Shown here: positions 27,855-36,417 of the stretch, in pieces
Position numbering within the stretch: the stretch's first letter is position 1
Layout: each line of letters begins with the position of its first letter
Assembly: GCA_963780805.1 (NCBI GenBank)
Contig: CAWADP010000010.1
Location: forward strand, 124,001-188,000
Reading direction: 5' to 3'
Source: JASHVB01 sp963780805
GTDB taxonomy: Bacteria; Pseudomonadota; Alphaproteobacteria; Acetobacterales; Acetobacteraceae
DNA: 64,000 nucleotides
The notes under the pieces: model-generated
What the model was told of the DNA's origin: nothing
The model's database searches: none
What the model saw: only the letters and a program-made list of their open reading frames with translations
Position numbers and translations under genes: made by a program

Positions 27855-29096
27855 CTATTCCCCCACCAGCCCCCGCCACATCCGCCAGAATCCGCGGATC
27901 GCGACCTCCGTCGCCCGCGTATCCTGCGCCTCGATCCCGGCGCCGCCCATCTCCACCACGGACATCCCCCGCGGCGCCGTCGCCACGCCGCGTTCGACGA
28001 ACCCGCCGATGCAGCCGTCTTCCATGGAGACGAAGCCTGCCGGCCCCGCCAGGTTCAATTGCCGCAGCCGCCGCGTCCGCATCTCAGGCGTATCGTCGGC
28101 GTAGCCCAGGTAAATCCAGTGCAGGTCGCATGCGTCCACCCCGCGCGGTACGAAATGCCGCACCGCCATGATGTTCTGCGTCCGCTGCATCACGAAGTTG
28201 GGAAACACCGACATGATTTGCTGGCGCACGCGGTCGCCATGCTCATCGGCGATGTCGATCAATCCGGGATCGCGCAGCTTGAAGTCGTTGTCCACCGACC
28301 GCATGCCGGCATACGCGTTATCCACCGCGTCGTCCGGCGCCAGCGTGGTGGAGACGTGGCAACTTCCGGCCTCGTTGATCTCCACGCCGCCGCCCTGGCT
28401 CAGCCGGTTGATCTTGAACGTTGCGAAAAACAAATGGAGCAGACTGGCGTGGTAGGTGTCGCGGACGTTCTCGGCGTAGAGCTTCCAGTTGTTCGGCAGC
28501 TCTTCCGTGAAGCGGCCGATGATTTCCAGCTTGCGGCTGGTGGCGATGCGCAAGCGGGCGGCAACGGCGGGGCCCAGGAAGGTTTCGAACTCCGGCGTGT
28601 CGGGACTGAAGGTGCCGAACACCAGGCCCTGCCATGTGATGACGCGGAGCTTCCTGGGGCCGTGGTCGGCGATCCGGAAGCCCTCCGGCATGCCGCCCTT
28701 GCCATTCACTCCGCGCTGGAACGCGACGGACCGCAGTGTGCCGTGCAGGTCATAGCGCCAGGCATGATACGGGCAGGTAAAGTCCTTCGCATTGCTGCCG
28801 CCGTCGTCGAAGCAGATCAGGGCGCCGCGATGGGCGCAGCGGTTCTCGAAGGCGCTGATTTGCCCCTCGGCGTCGCGCGCGACAACCACCGGCATCTGCC
28901 CCACCCAGGTGGCGCGCCAGTCGCCCGGGTTGGGGATCTCCACCTCCAGGCACAGGTAGTTCCACACCGGTCCTTCGAACACCGCCTCCTGCTCAAGGCG
29001 CAGAATGTCGGGGTCCTGGTACACCCGGAACGGTACGCGGGTCAGGCCGGCGGGCCAGGCGTGGTGGGCAGTCACAGGCGTGGTGGCATCCGGCAT
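27855..29096 (-). CDS. Aromatic ring-hydroxylating oxygenase, Rieske alpha subunit
   Basis: Non-haem iron oxygenase component of 413 residues. The Rieske [2Fe-2S] ligands are 'NRCAHRGALIC' and 'FTCPYHAWRYDLHG'. The catalytic-domain iron ligands are in 'ENVRDTYHASLLHLFF' (Asp, two His). There is no beta subunit, ferredoxin or reductase gene next door, so electrons must come from elsewhere. The substrate is not predictable; the domain order and length fit ring-hydroxylating dioxygenase and O-demethylase groups. The start MPDATTPVTAHHAWP is reasonable. It points the same way as the orphan binding protein but is separated by a palindromic repeat. Confidence 0.9.
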   Translation of the reverse strand: MPDATTPVTAHHAWPAGLTRVPFRVYQDPDILRLEQEAVFEGPVWNYLCLEVEIPNPGDWRATWVGQMPVVVARDAEGQISAFENRCAHRGALICFDDGGSNAKDFTCPYHAWRYDLHGTLRSVAFQRGVNGKGGMPEGFRIADHGPRKLRVITWQGLVFGTFSPDTPEFETFLGPAVAARLRIATSRKLEIIGRFTEELPNNWKLYAENVRDTYHASLLHLFFATFKINRLSQGGGVEINEAGSCHVSTTLAPDDAVDNAYAGMRSVDNDFKLRDPGLIDIADEHGDRVRQQIMSVFPNFVMQRTQNIMAVRHFVPRGVDACDLHWIYLGYADDTPEMRTRRLRQLNLAGPAGFVSMEDGCIGGFVERGVATAPRGMSVVEMGGAGIEAQDTRATEVAIRGFWRMWRGLVGE

Positions 29097-29239
29097 CGGG
29101 ACCCTCCCGGATCGTGGCGACAGTCCAGTGAACTACCTGGTGGCGACGCCGTGCAAGGGAGGGACAACCTCCCGGACGATGTTGCCCCCGCATGGTCCCA
29201 TGCGAAGGACAGGCTGGCCGGGTCCTCGCCGGTCAGGCG

Positions 29240-29776
29240 TCAGTACCAGTGGTGCTGTCGCCAGAAGGCAGCGGCATTGTCGGCGGTTCCGTAGCGGGCG
29301 CGGATATAGCGGATGCCGCCCTGGGCCTCCTCCACCGCATCGCCGAAGGAGGCAGTGCCGTTCGGGTTGTAGTGATAGTTGGCGGCGGTGAGCTGATACA
29401 GGCCACGCGCCGAATGGATTGGGCTGTGCACACCGACCCTGCCGCCGGATTCCTGCGCCATGATGAACGTCAGCGCGGGCTGCCATGAAGCGGGCACGGC
29501 CTCCTGCGCCATGGCTTGGCGGAGCGCCTGGGTAGACGCGGCGGGCAGGCTCGACGTCGGCTTGAACGAAGCGGCGGCCGGGACGCGTACCACCGCCCGG
29601 TGCACCGCGCCCATGAACCGGCCGGTCGCCGCTTTGCCCTGGAACGCGCGCAGCAGCACCTGCTGAAAGCTGGCAGGGCCCCGTGTGTGGGTGTGGGCAT
29701 GGTGGCGCGCGCGGTGCCCGGCCGTACTGTCCGCGGCGCCGTCCGCTGCCCCCGACAGATGCACCGAGTCAGCCAT
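29240..29776 (-). CDS. Lytic transglycosylase-like protein
   Basis: Small peptidoglycan-cleaving enzyme of about 178 residues. The catalytic Glu is in 'ALTFIMAQESGGRVGVHSP', followed by 'SARGLYQLTAANYHYNP' and the C-terminal 'RYIRARYGTADNAAAFWRQH', as in compact Slt-type transglycosylases. The start is uncertain: ATG 29776 (MADSVHLSG) is used; the open frame begins at 29824. No clear signal peptide is visible; a His/Thr-rich stretch (HRARHHAHTHTRG) follows the N-terminus. It stands alone between the Rieske and beta-propeller genes. Confidence 0.78.
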   Translation of the reverse strand: MADSVHLSGAADGAADSTAGHRARHHAHTHTRGPASFQQVLLRAFQGKAATGRFMGAVHRAVVRVPAAASFKPTSSLPAASTQALRQAMAQEAVPASWQPALTFIMAQESGGRVGVHSPIHSARGLYQLTAANYHYNPNGTASFGDAVEEAQGGIRYIRARYGTADNAAAFWRQHHWY

Positions 29777-30049
29777 CACGGCGGGATAAACCCCAACCCT
29801 TACCAAACGGTAAATGTCGCCCACCGTGGCGGTCCGGACGTACGGCCGACGCCTGCATTGTCCTGCCGAGGACCGGTCAAGCGCCAGTGGGGCAGGTTTC
29901 AGTGGCAGGTTCCGGTCGGCAGGTTCCGGTCGGCAGTCACGACTTTCCTTCGAGTGAGCAGGTCAGTCGTGCATGGCGGGCGTTCGCCAAGCCTTCGCTT
30001 GCCATCACGATGAACGCGGACCGCGAGCCGGCCGCTCGAGCGATTGTTC

Positions 30050-31222
30050 CTATTCCCGGCTCATCCGTGCCGACGCCGGGTGTCCGCCGACCTTGAAGCG
30101 CTTCCCCGTATCGACGACGTTGATGCCGTTCACCACCTTCAGAATCGAGAAATCCTCATCGGTGAAGTTGCCCACGTAGATGTAGCGGCCGTTGGGATGG
30201 AACGCGATCGCCTCCGGCACGCGCCCGACATCGATCTCCTTGATCGGCGTGACCTTCTGCCCCTGGATCCGCAGTACCGTGACGACGCCGGTCTTGTGGT
30301 AGAACCACACTGCCGGATTGTTGGACGCCTGCACGCTCGCGACCGCCGCGAGGTCGCCCTTCGGGCTCATCGCCATCCCCTCGGGCGCGTCCGGCACGGT
30401 GATATGCGCGATGACGTGCGGATGAGGCCATTCCATGTCGATCACGCTGACGTCGTCCAGGTTGCCGTCGGCGGCGCCGCCGCCGCCGTTATCCGCGGTG
30501 ATCGCCAGTTTGGAATCCGGCGAGACGATGACGTTGTAGGGGAACAGGTAGGTAGGCAGCTCGAGCTTGTTGTAGGTGACCTTGTCGCCGTCAACGTCCA
30601 GGATCGCGACGTGGTTCTCCGGCAACTCCACTGTCAGGGCATGCTTGCCGTCCGGCGTGAATTCCACGGTCGAGATGCCGGGCGCCACCTTGACCGTGTC
30701 GGTCGGGGTGACCTGCGTGCCAACGATCTTCAAGACGCTGATGGTGTCTTCGCCGCGGTTGCACACCAGCGCCAGTTTGCCGTCCGGGCTGAACGACAGG
30801 CCCGATGGCTGCTTGCCCAGCGTCAGCGTCTGCACCAGCTTCGGCGGGTTGGCCTTCAGATCAATGACGAAGAGTTTGTTGGTGGGCACCATCTTGCGGG
30901 TGCCGTTGTCGTCCGCGATCGTCATCGAATCCGCCACCAGCGCGATGCTGTTGTCGGGCGCGATGGCGAGGTTCACCGGCGGCCCGACGATCGAGTTCTC
31001 CAGCGGCAGGGTGGCGACGATCTTCGGCTTCATGGGATTGGCAAGGTCGACGATCTGCACATTGTCCTTGCCGGTGGGCATGATGATCGGCTTGCCCTTG
31101 TCGTCCGAGAGGACCTTCTCGTCGTTGCCCACAATCATGTAGGGCGCGGCGCAGGCAGCCTTCGCCGCCAACACCAGGCAGATCATTCCGACGAACGCAT
31201 GCCGCAGGATGATGGACGGCAT
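30050..31222 (-). CDS. YncE-like beta-propeller protein, periplasmic
   Basis: Secreted propeller of 390 residues. A signal peptide (MPSIILRHAFVGMICLVLAAKAACA) leads into repeated blades: 'GLSFSPDGKLALVCNRGEDTISVLKI', 'TVEFTPDGKHALTVELPENHVAILD', 'IVSPDSKLAITADNGG' and 'AIAFHPNGRYIYVGNFTDED'. These are the SPDGK..YV blade patterns of the YncE/cytochrome-D1-like group. ATG 31222 is well supported by GGGAGGG 6 bases upstream; the frame stays open to 31465. The function is unknown; relatives are often found with dehydrogenases or metal-related genes. It is divergent from the SARP/TPR regulator. Confidence 0.85.
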   Translation of the reverse strand: MPSIILRHAFVGMICLVLAAKAACAAPYMIVGNDEKVLSDDKGKPIIMPTGKDNVQIVDLANPMKPKIVATLPLENSIVGPPVNLAIAPDNSIALVADSMTIADDNGTRKMVPTNKLFVIDLKANPPKLVQTLTLGKQPSGLSFSPDGKLALVCNRGEDTISVLKIVGTQVTPTDTVKVAPGISTVEFTPDGKHALTVELPENHVAILDVDGDKVTYNKLELPTYLFPYNVIVSPDSKLAITADNGGGGAADGNLDDVSVIDMEWPHPHVIAHITVPDAPEGMAMSPKGDLAAVASVQASNNPAVWFYHKTGVVTVLRIQGQKVTPIKEIDVGRVPEAIAFHPNGRYIYVGNFTDEDFSILKVVNGINVVDTGKRFKVGGHPASARMSRE

Positions 31223-31717
31223 CGTTTCCCTCCCATGGTTATTGTTGACGCCGGTCGAGTTTGGGCAGGAAACCGGCCGGATCGCAAGTCGCAGCCGACA
31301 ATTCTCAAACCATGCGGCCCACGCGCCGGAGAAGGTCGGTAGCTCGCCCCAGTTGTCAGGGAGCCCCCGGCTGCGGGCGGCCCACCGTCTGGTTCCGCGT
31401 TGAAAAAAGCAACCGCCGCAGTCGCTCATGCGTGGCAAGCCTCCGGATGCAGCCAATTGCGGCACACATTTGGCAGGGCGCGCGGCTTGCTCCTGCTCAC
31501 GCGGTTGCGCTGGGCGGGGCCTGCCGGTTGCGGAGCCTTCCAGCTTCAGGCCGTTGCAGTGCGAACGTAGCGTGACCGCGATGGTAATCTACGTCTTGCA
31601 ATGCCTCACCTTTTCGGATAAGAACTGAATTTCTACTCCCCTGAAGGTTGTAATTTGTCCGCAAACTAGGACCCCGAAAACTGACGGAGCGCCGCTATCC
31701 TCGCATTCCCGCCCCCC
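31223..31717. other. Divergent intergenic region, 495 bp
   Basis: Lies between the start of the propeller gene and the start of the SARP/TPR gene. The stretch 31590-31690 is distinctly AT-richer than its surroundings and is the likely promoter zone of the regulator. A weak -35-like TTGCAA at 31596 has no convincing -10. No gene or repeat is supported here. Confidence 0.4.
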
Positions 31718-33745
31718 GTGCCCGGTCCGCCAGGCCGCGCCATCGATGAGGCCGCGCCGCTGCTTCGGCTGTCGTTGTTCGGCCGCATGCACGCCTACGA
31801 TGCCACTGGCCGCTCGATCCTGCCGCGCGGACGCAAGACACGGGCACTGCTGGCGATCCTCGCCCTCTCGCCCCACGGCACCGCCGCGCGCGGCGAGGCC
31901 ACGTCCCTTCTGTGGAGTCGGCGGGAAAATCAGCAAGCGCGGGCATCGCTGCGGCAGGCGGTGCACGAGTTACAGCAGGCGTTGGGCTCTGCGGCGCCTC
32001 GCCTGCTGCGCACCGATCGGCACCACCTCGCGCTGGCGGTGCAAGATGCCTGGATCGACGCCGTCGACTTCATGCGTGCCACGCCCTCGCAGCCGGAACC
32101 GCTCGCGTTGTTCGCGCAGCCCCTGCTCGGGGACCTGCAGGGCCTGGACCCGGCATTCGACCAATGGTGCGCCCGGCAGGCCGCGCACCTCACACAGGTC
32201 GCGAGCAGCATCGGCGAGACGATCCTGGCCGCGCAGGCCGATCCCGCCGGTACGTTACGGGCGGCCGAACAAGTGCTGCGGATCGACCCCACGCAGCAGG
32301 CCGCCTGGCGCGCGGCCATCACCGCACACCTCACGCGGAACGACCACGTTGCCGCGCTCGCCGTTTATGAGCGCTGCCGCTCGGTGCTTGCGCAACATGG
32401 CGGGCGCGCCCCGGCGGGCGAGATCGAGGAATTGGGCGCCGCCATCCGCCGCTCCGTCGCGCCATCCCGAAACGGCCCGCGGCATCGCGTCGAAAAGGCA
32501 GCGACCGCGAGTGCAAAGTCGGCCGAGGGCGCGGTGCGTCTCGGCGTGTTCCCACTACGCCGGATCGAGCCGGGCGCCGACAAGGAGCTGGCGCTGCCGT
32601 TGGTGGAGGAGATCACCACCGCCCTGGCGCAATTTCGCTGGATCACCTGCACCGCCCATCGCGCGTCAGAACAATCGCCTTTCGGACCGCTGCAAGGGCC
32701 GGATGCCGATCCCGCCTGGGCACCGTGGCGCCCGCACCCCGAGCTCGATTTCATGCTCACCGGGACCATCCAGCGCAGCGGCGGGCGAGTCCGTGTCATC
32801 GTCCAGCTCAGCGATGTCCGCGCCGGCGGCACGGTGGTTTGGGGACGCCGCTTCGACCGCGATGCCGGCGATATCTTCGCGCTGCAGGACGAGATCGCGG
32901 CGGAAACCGCTGCGCAGATCGACACCACCCTGCTGATCTGGGAAGGCGAGCGGGCACGCACACGCTGCTTCGCCGACCCGGACGCGATCGAGTTGATGCG
33001 CGGGGCAATCCCCTCGATCTACCAATTGGAGAAGAGCCGCTTCCGGAAGGCTGGGGATTTGCTGGAGACGTCATTGACGATCGACCCCGGCAATGCCGCC
33101 GCACACGCCTGGCTCGCCTACTGGCATCTGTTCCTGGTCGGCCAGGGCTGGGCGCCCGACGCCGCTGCCGCGACCCAGCGCGCCGCCGAACTGGCCGAGC
33201 GTGCGGTCGGGCTGGATGCGCGCGACGCCCGCGCCGTGACGCTGGCGGGCCACGTCCGCGGCTTCCTGAACAAGCGGCCCGCGGAAGCTCTTACGCTGCA
33301 TGACCACGCCATCGCGCTCAACCCCAACCTGGCGCTGGCATGGTGTTTCTCCGGTCTCACGCTCAGCTATCTCGGCGACCATGCGGAAGCGACGCGCCGG
33401 ATCGATCATGCGCAACGACTGGCACCGCACGATCCGCACGGCTTCTTCTTCCATACCGCCCACATCATGCCGCACCTGCTGAACCGGGAGTTCGAGGCGG
33501 CGGTGGCGGTCGGCGGCCGCGCCATCGCGCTGAACCCTGCGTTCTCGTCGGCCTACAAGGGTCAGCTTTCGGCGTTGGGCCACCTCCGGCGACACCGCGA
33601 GGCGGCAGAGTTCCGCCGGCGCCTGTTCGAATTGGAGCCAGGATTCTGCATCAGGAACGCGATTGAACGGTCGCCTTTGGTGCGGGAGGAGGACGTCGCG
33701 CTCTACGCGGATGGGCTGCGTCAGGCTGGGCTGCCGGAGGGGTGA
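31718..33745 (+). CDS. SARP/BTAD transcriptional regulator with TolB-like and TPR domains
   Basis: Regulator of 675 residues. Residues about 15-75 form a winged-helix DNA-binding domain (LRLSLFGRM, then 'ILPRGRKTRALLAILAL' and 'ASLRQAVHELQQALG'), followed by a bacterial transcriptional activator domain to about 240 (EQVLRIDPTQQAAWRAAITA). Residues about 270-400 resemble the TolB-like domain seen in CadC/adenylate-cyclase-linked regulators (DFMLTGTIQRSGGRVRVIVQ and WGRRFDRDAGDIFALQDEIA). The rest holds TPR repeats (LTIDPGNAAAHAWLAYWH; AIALNPNLALAWCFSG). The start is GTG 31718; no in-frame ATG precedes the domain. It is an orphan regulator divergent from the propeller gene, a possible target. 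Confidence 0.85.
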   Translation: MPGPPGRAIDEAAPLLRLSLFGRMHAYDATGRSILPRGRKTRALLAILALSPHGTAARGEATSLLWSRRENQQARASLRQAVHELQQALGSAAPRLLRTDRHHLALAVQDAWIDAVDFMRATPSQPEPLALFAQPLLGDLQGLDPAFDQWCARQAAHLTQVASSIGETILAAQADPAGTLRAAEQVLRIDPTQQAAWRAAITAHLTRNDHVAALAVYERCRSVLAQHGGRAPAGEIEELGAAIRRSVAPSRNGPRHRVEKAATASAKSAEGAVRLGVFPLRRIEPGADKELALPLVEEITTALAQFRWITCTAHRASEQSPFGPLQGPDADPAWAPWRPHPELDFMLTGTIQRSGGRVRVIVQLSDVRAGGTVVWGRRFDRDAGDIFALQDEIAAETAAQIDTTLLIWEGERARTRCFADPDAIELMRGAIPSIYQLEKSRFRKAGDLLETSLTIDPGNAAAHAWLAYWHLFLVGQGWAPDAAAATQRAAELAERAVGLDARDARAVTLAGHVRGFLNKRPAEALTLHDHAIALNPNLALAWCFSGLTLSYLGDHAEATRRIDHAQRLAPHDPHGFFFHTAHIMPHLLNREFEAAVAVGGRAIALNPAFSSAYKGQLSALGHLRRHREAAEFRRRLFELEPGFCIRNAIERSPLVREEDVALYADGLRQAGLPEG

Positions 33746-33773
33746 TCGCCCCACGGGCGCCCCGGCTGCAACA

Positions 33774-33886
33774 GTCATGGCCGGCGTTGTTGTCCCGGCC
33801 ATCTACCCCCGCAGATCGGGTCCGTTGGCACAAACGTGTTCCGACCGAATGTCCGTAGATAGCCGGGACAAGGCCCGGCCATGACA
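33774..33886. repeat. Interspersed palindrome, GTCATGGCCGGGC family
   Basis: Outer arms of about 30 bases, beginning GTCATGGCCGG and ending CCCGGCCATGAC, are near reverse complements with a few differences. It sits just after the SARP/TPR gene and is related to the copy at 25867-25967. Confidence 0.75.
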
Positions 33887-33923
33887 GTTGCGACAAGGTC
33901 GCCGCAGCAACCTCCCGCGCGTG

Positions 33924-34008
33924 TCCCTATCCAGTCAGCGCAGGCATTTGCGGCGGCGCCGTCTGGCTCGGCCTTCGCAAGCGGCTACCTGCGCTAACCG
34001 GATAGGGA
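33924..34008. repeat. Palindromic repeat, TCCCTATCC arms
   Basis: Arms at 33924-33944 and 33988-34008 match at 19 of 21 positions, around a GC-rich centre that can form further small hairpins. It lies between the SARP/TPR gene and the hydrolase gene. A degenerate CATTGC-type piece follows at about 34040-34070. Confidence 0.7.
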
Positions 34009-34142
34009 CGCCCGCGCGAGTGACGTGGGCAATCTCGGGCAGATTGCATCGCTGCACTCGGAATGACAGGCTCGCAGGCGGCATCGAAGCGTCAGGATCC
34101 AGCGCTGACAGCGCCGGAGGCTGCAAAACAAGGAAGCCTGTC

Positions 34143-35117
34143 ATGCCCGATATCAGCCATCGCTTCATCCAAACCGATGCGATCCGCATCCACCTGGCCG
34201 AGTCAGGGACCGGCCCGCTGGTGCTGCTGTGTCACGGCTTCCCGGAATCATGGTATTCGTGGCGCCACCAACTCCACGCACTTGCCGCCGCCGGTTTCCA
34301 CGCCGTTGCGCCCGACATGCGCGGCTACGGCCAAACCGATCGCCCGCAGCCAATCGAGGCCTACACGCTACTACATCTCGTCGGCGACATGGTGGCCGTG
34401 CTGGACGCGCTCGGCGAGGAGACCGCGGTCGTCGCCGGCCACGACTGGGGTGCGCCGGTCGCTTGGCATGCCGCGCTGCTGCGGCCGGACCGGTTCCGCG
34501 CGGTGATCGGCCTCAGCGTTCCGTATCGCCCGCGTGGCAAGGTGCGGCCCACGACGGTGATGCCGCGCACCGACACGGCGGTCTTCTACCAGCTCCATTT
34601 CCAGACGCCCGGTGTGGCCGAGGCCGACCTGGAGGCGGACGTCGCGGCCTCGATGCGCGACTGCTTGCTGCGCCTGTCGGGCGGCGTGACGCGCCCTCCC
34701 GGTTCCGATGGGTTCAGCATGGTGCCCCTCGCAGGCGGCCTGCGCAGCAGGTTGCACGACTATGCGGCGATACCGCTGCCGGGATGGCTGACGGAGGATG
34801 ATCTCGCGTTCTATGTTGCGGAGCACCGGCGCACGGGTTTCCGCGGCGGACTGAACTGGTATCGCAACATCGACCACAATTGGGAATTGCTGGCGCCGTA
34901 TGCGGGGGCGAAGGTGACGGTGCCGGCGCTGTATGTCGTGGGCGAGCATGATCTGGTGCTGCGGTTCCCGGGCGCGCGGGAACTGGTGGCGAATCTGAAG
35001 TCCTTTGTGCCGCAGCTTCGGTCGACGATCGTCCTGCCCGGGTGTGGCCATTGGACGCAGCAGGAACGAGCCGACGAAGTCAATGCGGCCATGCTCGCGT
35101 TCCTGCAAGGATTGTAA
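34143..35117 (+). CDS. Alpha/beta hydrolase, epoxide-hydrolase-like
   Basis: Cytoplasmic alpha/beta hydrolase of 324 residues. 'VLLCHGFPESWYSWRHQL' carries the HGxP oxyanion motif of epoxide hydrolases, 'VVAGHDWGAPVAWHAALL' gives an Asp nucleophile, 'YVVGEHDLVLRFPGARE' the acid and 'LPGCGHWTQQERADEVN' the His. An Asp nucleophile with HGxP fits epoxide hydrolases or haloacetate dehalogenases rather than esterases. ATG 34143 begins the family-like sequence; the long upstream extension to 33888 runs through repeats and is not coding. It is monocistronic. Confidence 0.9.
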   Translation: MPDISHRFIQTDAIRIHLAESGTGPLVLLCHGFPESWYSWRHQLHALAAAGFHAVAPDMRGYGQTDRPQPIEAYTLLHLVGDMVAVLDALGEETAVVAGHDWGAPVAWHAALLRPDRFRAVIGLSVPYRPRGKVRPTTVMPRTDTAVFYQLHFQTPGVAEADLEADVAASMRDCLLRLSGGVTRPPGSDGFSMVPLAGGLRSRLHDYAAIPLPGWLTEDDLAFYVAEHRRTGFRGGLNWYRNIDHNWELLAPYAGAKVTVPALYVVGEHDLVLRFPGARELVANLKSFVPQLRSTIVLPGCGHWTQQERADEVNAAMLAFLQGL

Positions 35118-35162
35118 TACCAACCGTCTTGATCAGTGACTCTCGGCGACGAAATGCCCAAG

Positions 35163-35199
35163 TGTCATTGCGCGGAGCGAAGCGGTCCTCGCAATGACA
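35163..35199. repeat. Short palindrome, CATTGCG family
   Basis: TGTCATTGCG at 35163-35172 and CGCAATGACA at 35190-35199 form a perfect 10-bp inverted repeat. It is a short member of the family seen at 27697-27774 and lies between convergent genes. Confidence 0.7.
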
Positions 35200-35323
35200 G
35201 GAGGGTGCTCCGTGCTCCCGCCAGGCGGGTCAATCGTTCGGGCACCGGGTATAATACCAGCCGCCATCGCAGCGCGCGCGTCGGTCGCCACCCCAGGCGT
35301 TCTCATTCGCCATTCCCGGCCGG

Positions 35324-36322
35324 TCAGGCGTTACGGCCGGCCAACCTGGTCAAACGATCGTAAACCGGGCGATCGACCATGATGACGCCCTCTGCACGAC
35401 GTTGCTCGCGTTCGCGGAAGGCGCGCTCGGACGGGATGCGGATTTCGTCCACGCCAGGCTGGCGAGGCAACGACTTGATCGTTGCGATCAGGCGCGCCAG
35501 CTCCGCGGTGAATTGCGCGTGTGGCAGCAACAGGCCCGGGTCGAACACAATGAACAGGAAACCGCGGTCGATCGCGGTTTCGGAGGGGGTGATGCCGCCG
35601 CCGAGCAAGCCCAGGGCCTGAATCGCCAGCGACAGCCCAAAGCCTTTGTGGCCACCGAACGGTAGCACGCCACCGCGGATCATCTCGGCCGCCGAGTTGG
35701 TCGGGTGTCCTTCAGCATCGACGCCGATGCCATCAGGCAGGCTCTCGTTGAGATAGGACTTGAGCAAGACCTCGCCCCACATCGTGGCAGCGGTTCCCAT
35801 GTCGAAGATGAACGGGTCAGGCTCGCCGGGCAACGCAATGGCAAGCGGATTGGTGCCGAGGAAGCGCTGCCTGGCACCGGGCGGCACCACGGCCGGTGTG
35901 CTGGCGACGGTGTGAATGGCTGCGAACCCGGCCCGCGCCAGCTTCTCGAGATAGTAGGCGTTGCGGCCGCTGAGCCAACTGTTATGCGCGCCGATCAGCG
36001 CGATGCCGCTGTTGCGCGCCTTGGCAAGCGCCAGTTCGACGCAGAAATCCATGGCGACGTAGCCGACGTGATTCCCACCATCCACCCGGGCGGAGACCGG
36101 TGTCTCGTATTCGATGGTAATGGGGGTGCGCGGCCGCCGGATCTCCGGGCTGTCGGCCAGTGCCAGGATGCGCGGCAGGCCGGCAAACCGATAGCCGCAC
36201 AGCGAATTGTCGATGAGGTGGTCGACGACGCTGCGCGCCTCGGCACTGGTGAAGCCAATTCCCAGCAGCGCCGCGCAGCCCAGGTCATGCGCCTCGCCGA
36301 TCGCCAACTGCACGACTTCCAT
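35324..36322 (-). CDS. Ldh2/malate-L-lactate dehydrogenase family oxidoreductase
   Basis: NAD(P)-dependent dehydrogenase of the Ldh2 fold (malate, sulfolactate, ureidoglycolate or 2,3-diketogulonate types), 332 residues. Family marks: 'ARSVVDHLIDNSLCGYRFAG' at the N-terminus, 'MDFCVELALAKARNSGIALI', 'GAHNSWLSGRNAYYLEKLAR', 'FLGTNPLAIALPGEPDPFIF' and 'GGVLPFGGHKGFGLSLAIQ'. I used ATG 36322; the frame is open further upstream to 36652 without homology. The substrate is undetermined. It ends close to a CATTGCG-type repeat and lies just downstream of the second orphan binding protein on the same strand, possibly as an operon. Confidence 0.88.
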   Translation of the reverse strand: MEVVQLAIGEAHDLGCAALLGIGFTSAEARSVVDHLIDNSLCGYRFAGLPRILALADSPEIRRPRTPITIEYETPVSARVDGGNHVGYVAMDFCVELALAKARNSGIALIGAHNSWLSGRNAYYLEKLARAGFAAIHTVASTPAVVPPGARQRFLGTNPLAIALPGEPDPFIFDMGTAATMWGEVLLKSYLNESLPDGIGVDAEGHPTNSAAEMIRGGVLPFGGHKGFGLSLAIQALGLLGGGITPSETAIDRGFLFIVFDPGLLLPHAQFTAELARLIATIKSLPRQPGVDEIRIPSERAFREREQRRAEGVIMVDRPVYDRLTRLAGRNA

Positions 36323-36417
36323 CACGTTTTTCGCCCAGGCTGCACCATGCTTGTGCCGATCCTGCGCGATCCGCCCAACTGTGACAACGCGCCACGGTGA
36401 CAACGTGCCGCGTGCGG

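Noticed and set aside
31596..31624. Sigma-70 promoter (TTGCAA with TAAGAA at 17 bases) for the SARP/TPR gene
   Set aside because: The -10 match is poor; only the AT-rich location supports it.
33888..34142. Upstream extension of the epoxide-hydrolase-like gene
   Set aside because: The added residues come from palindromic repeats; family similarity begins at ATG 34143.
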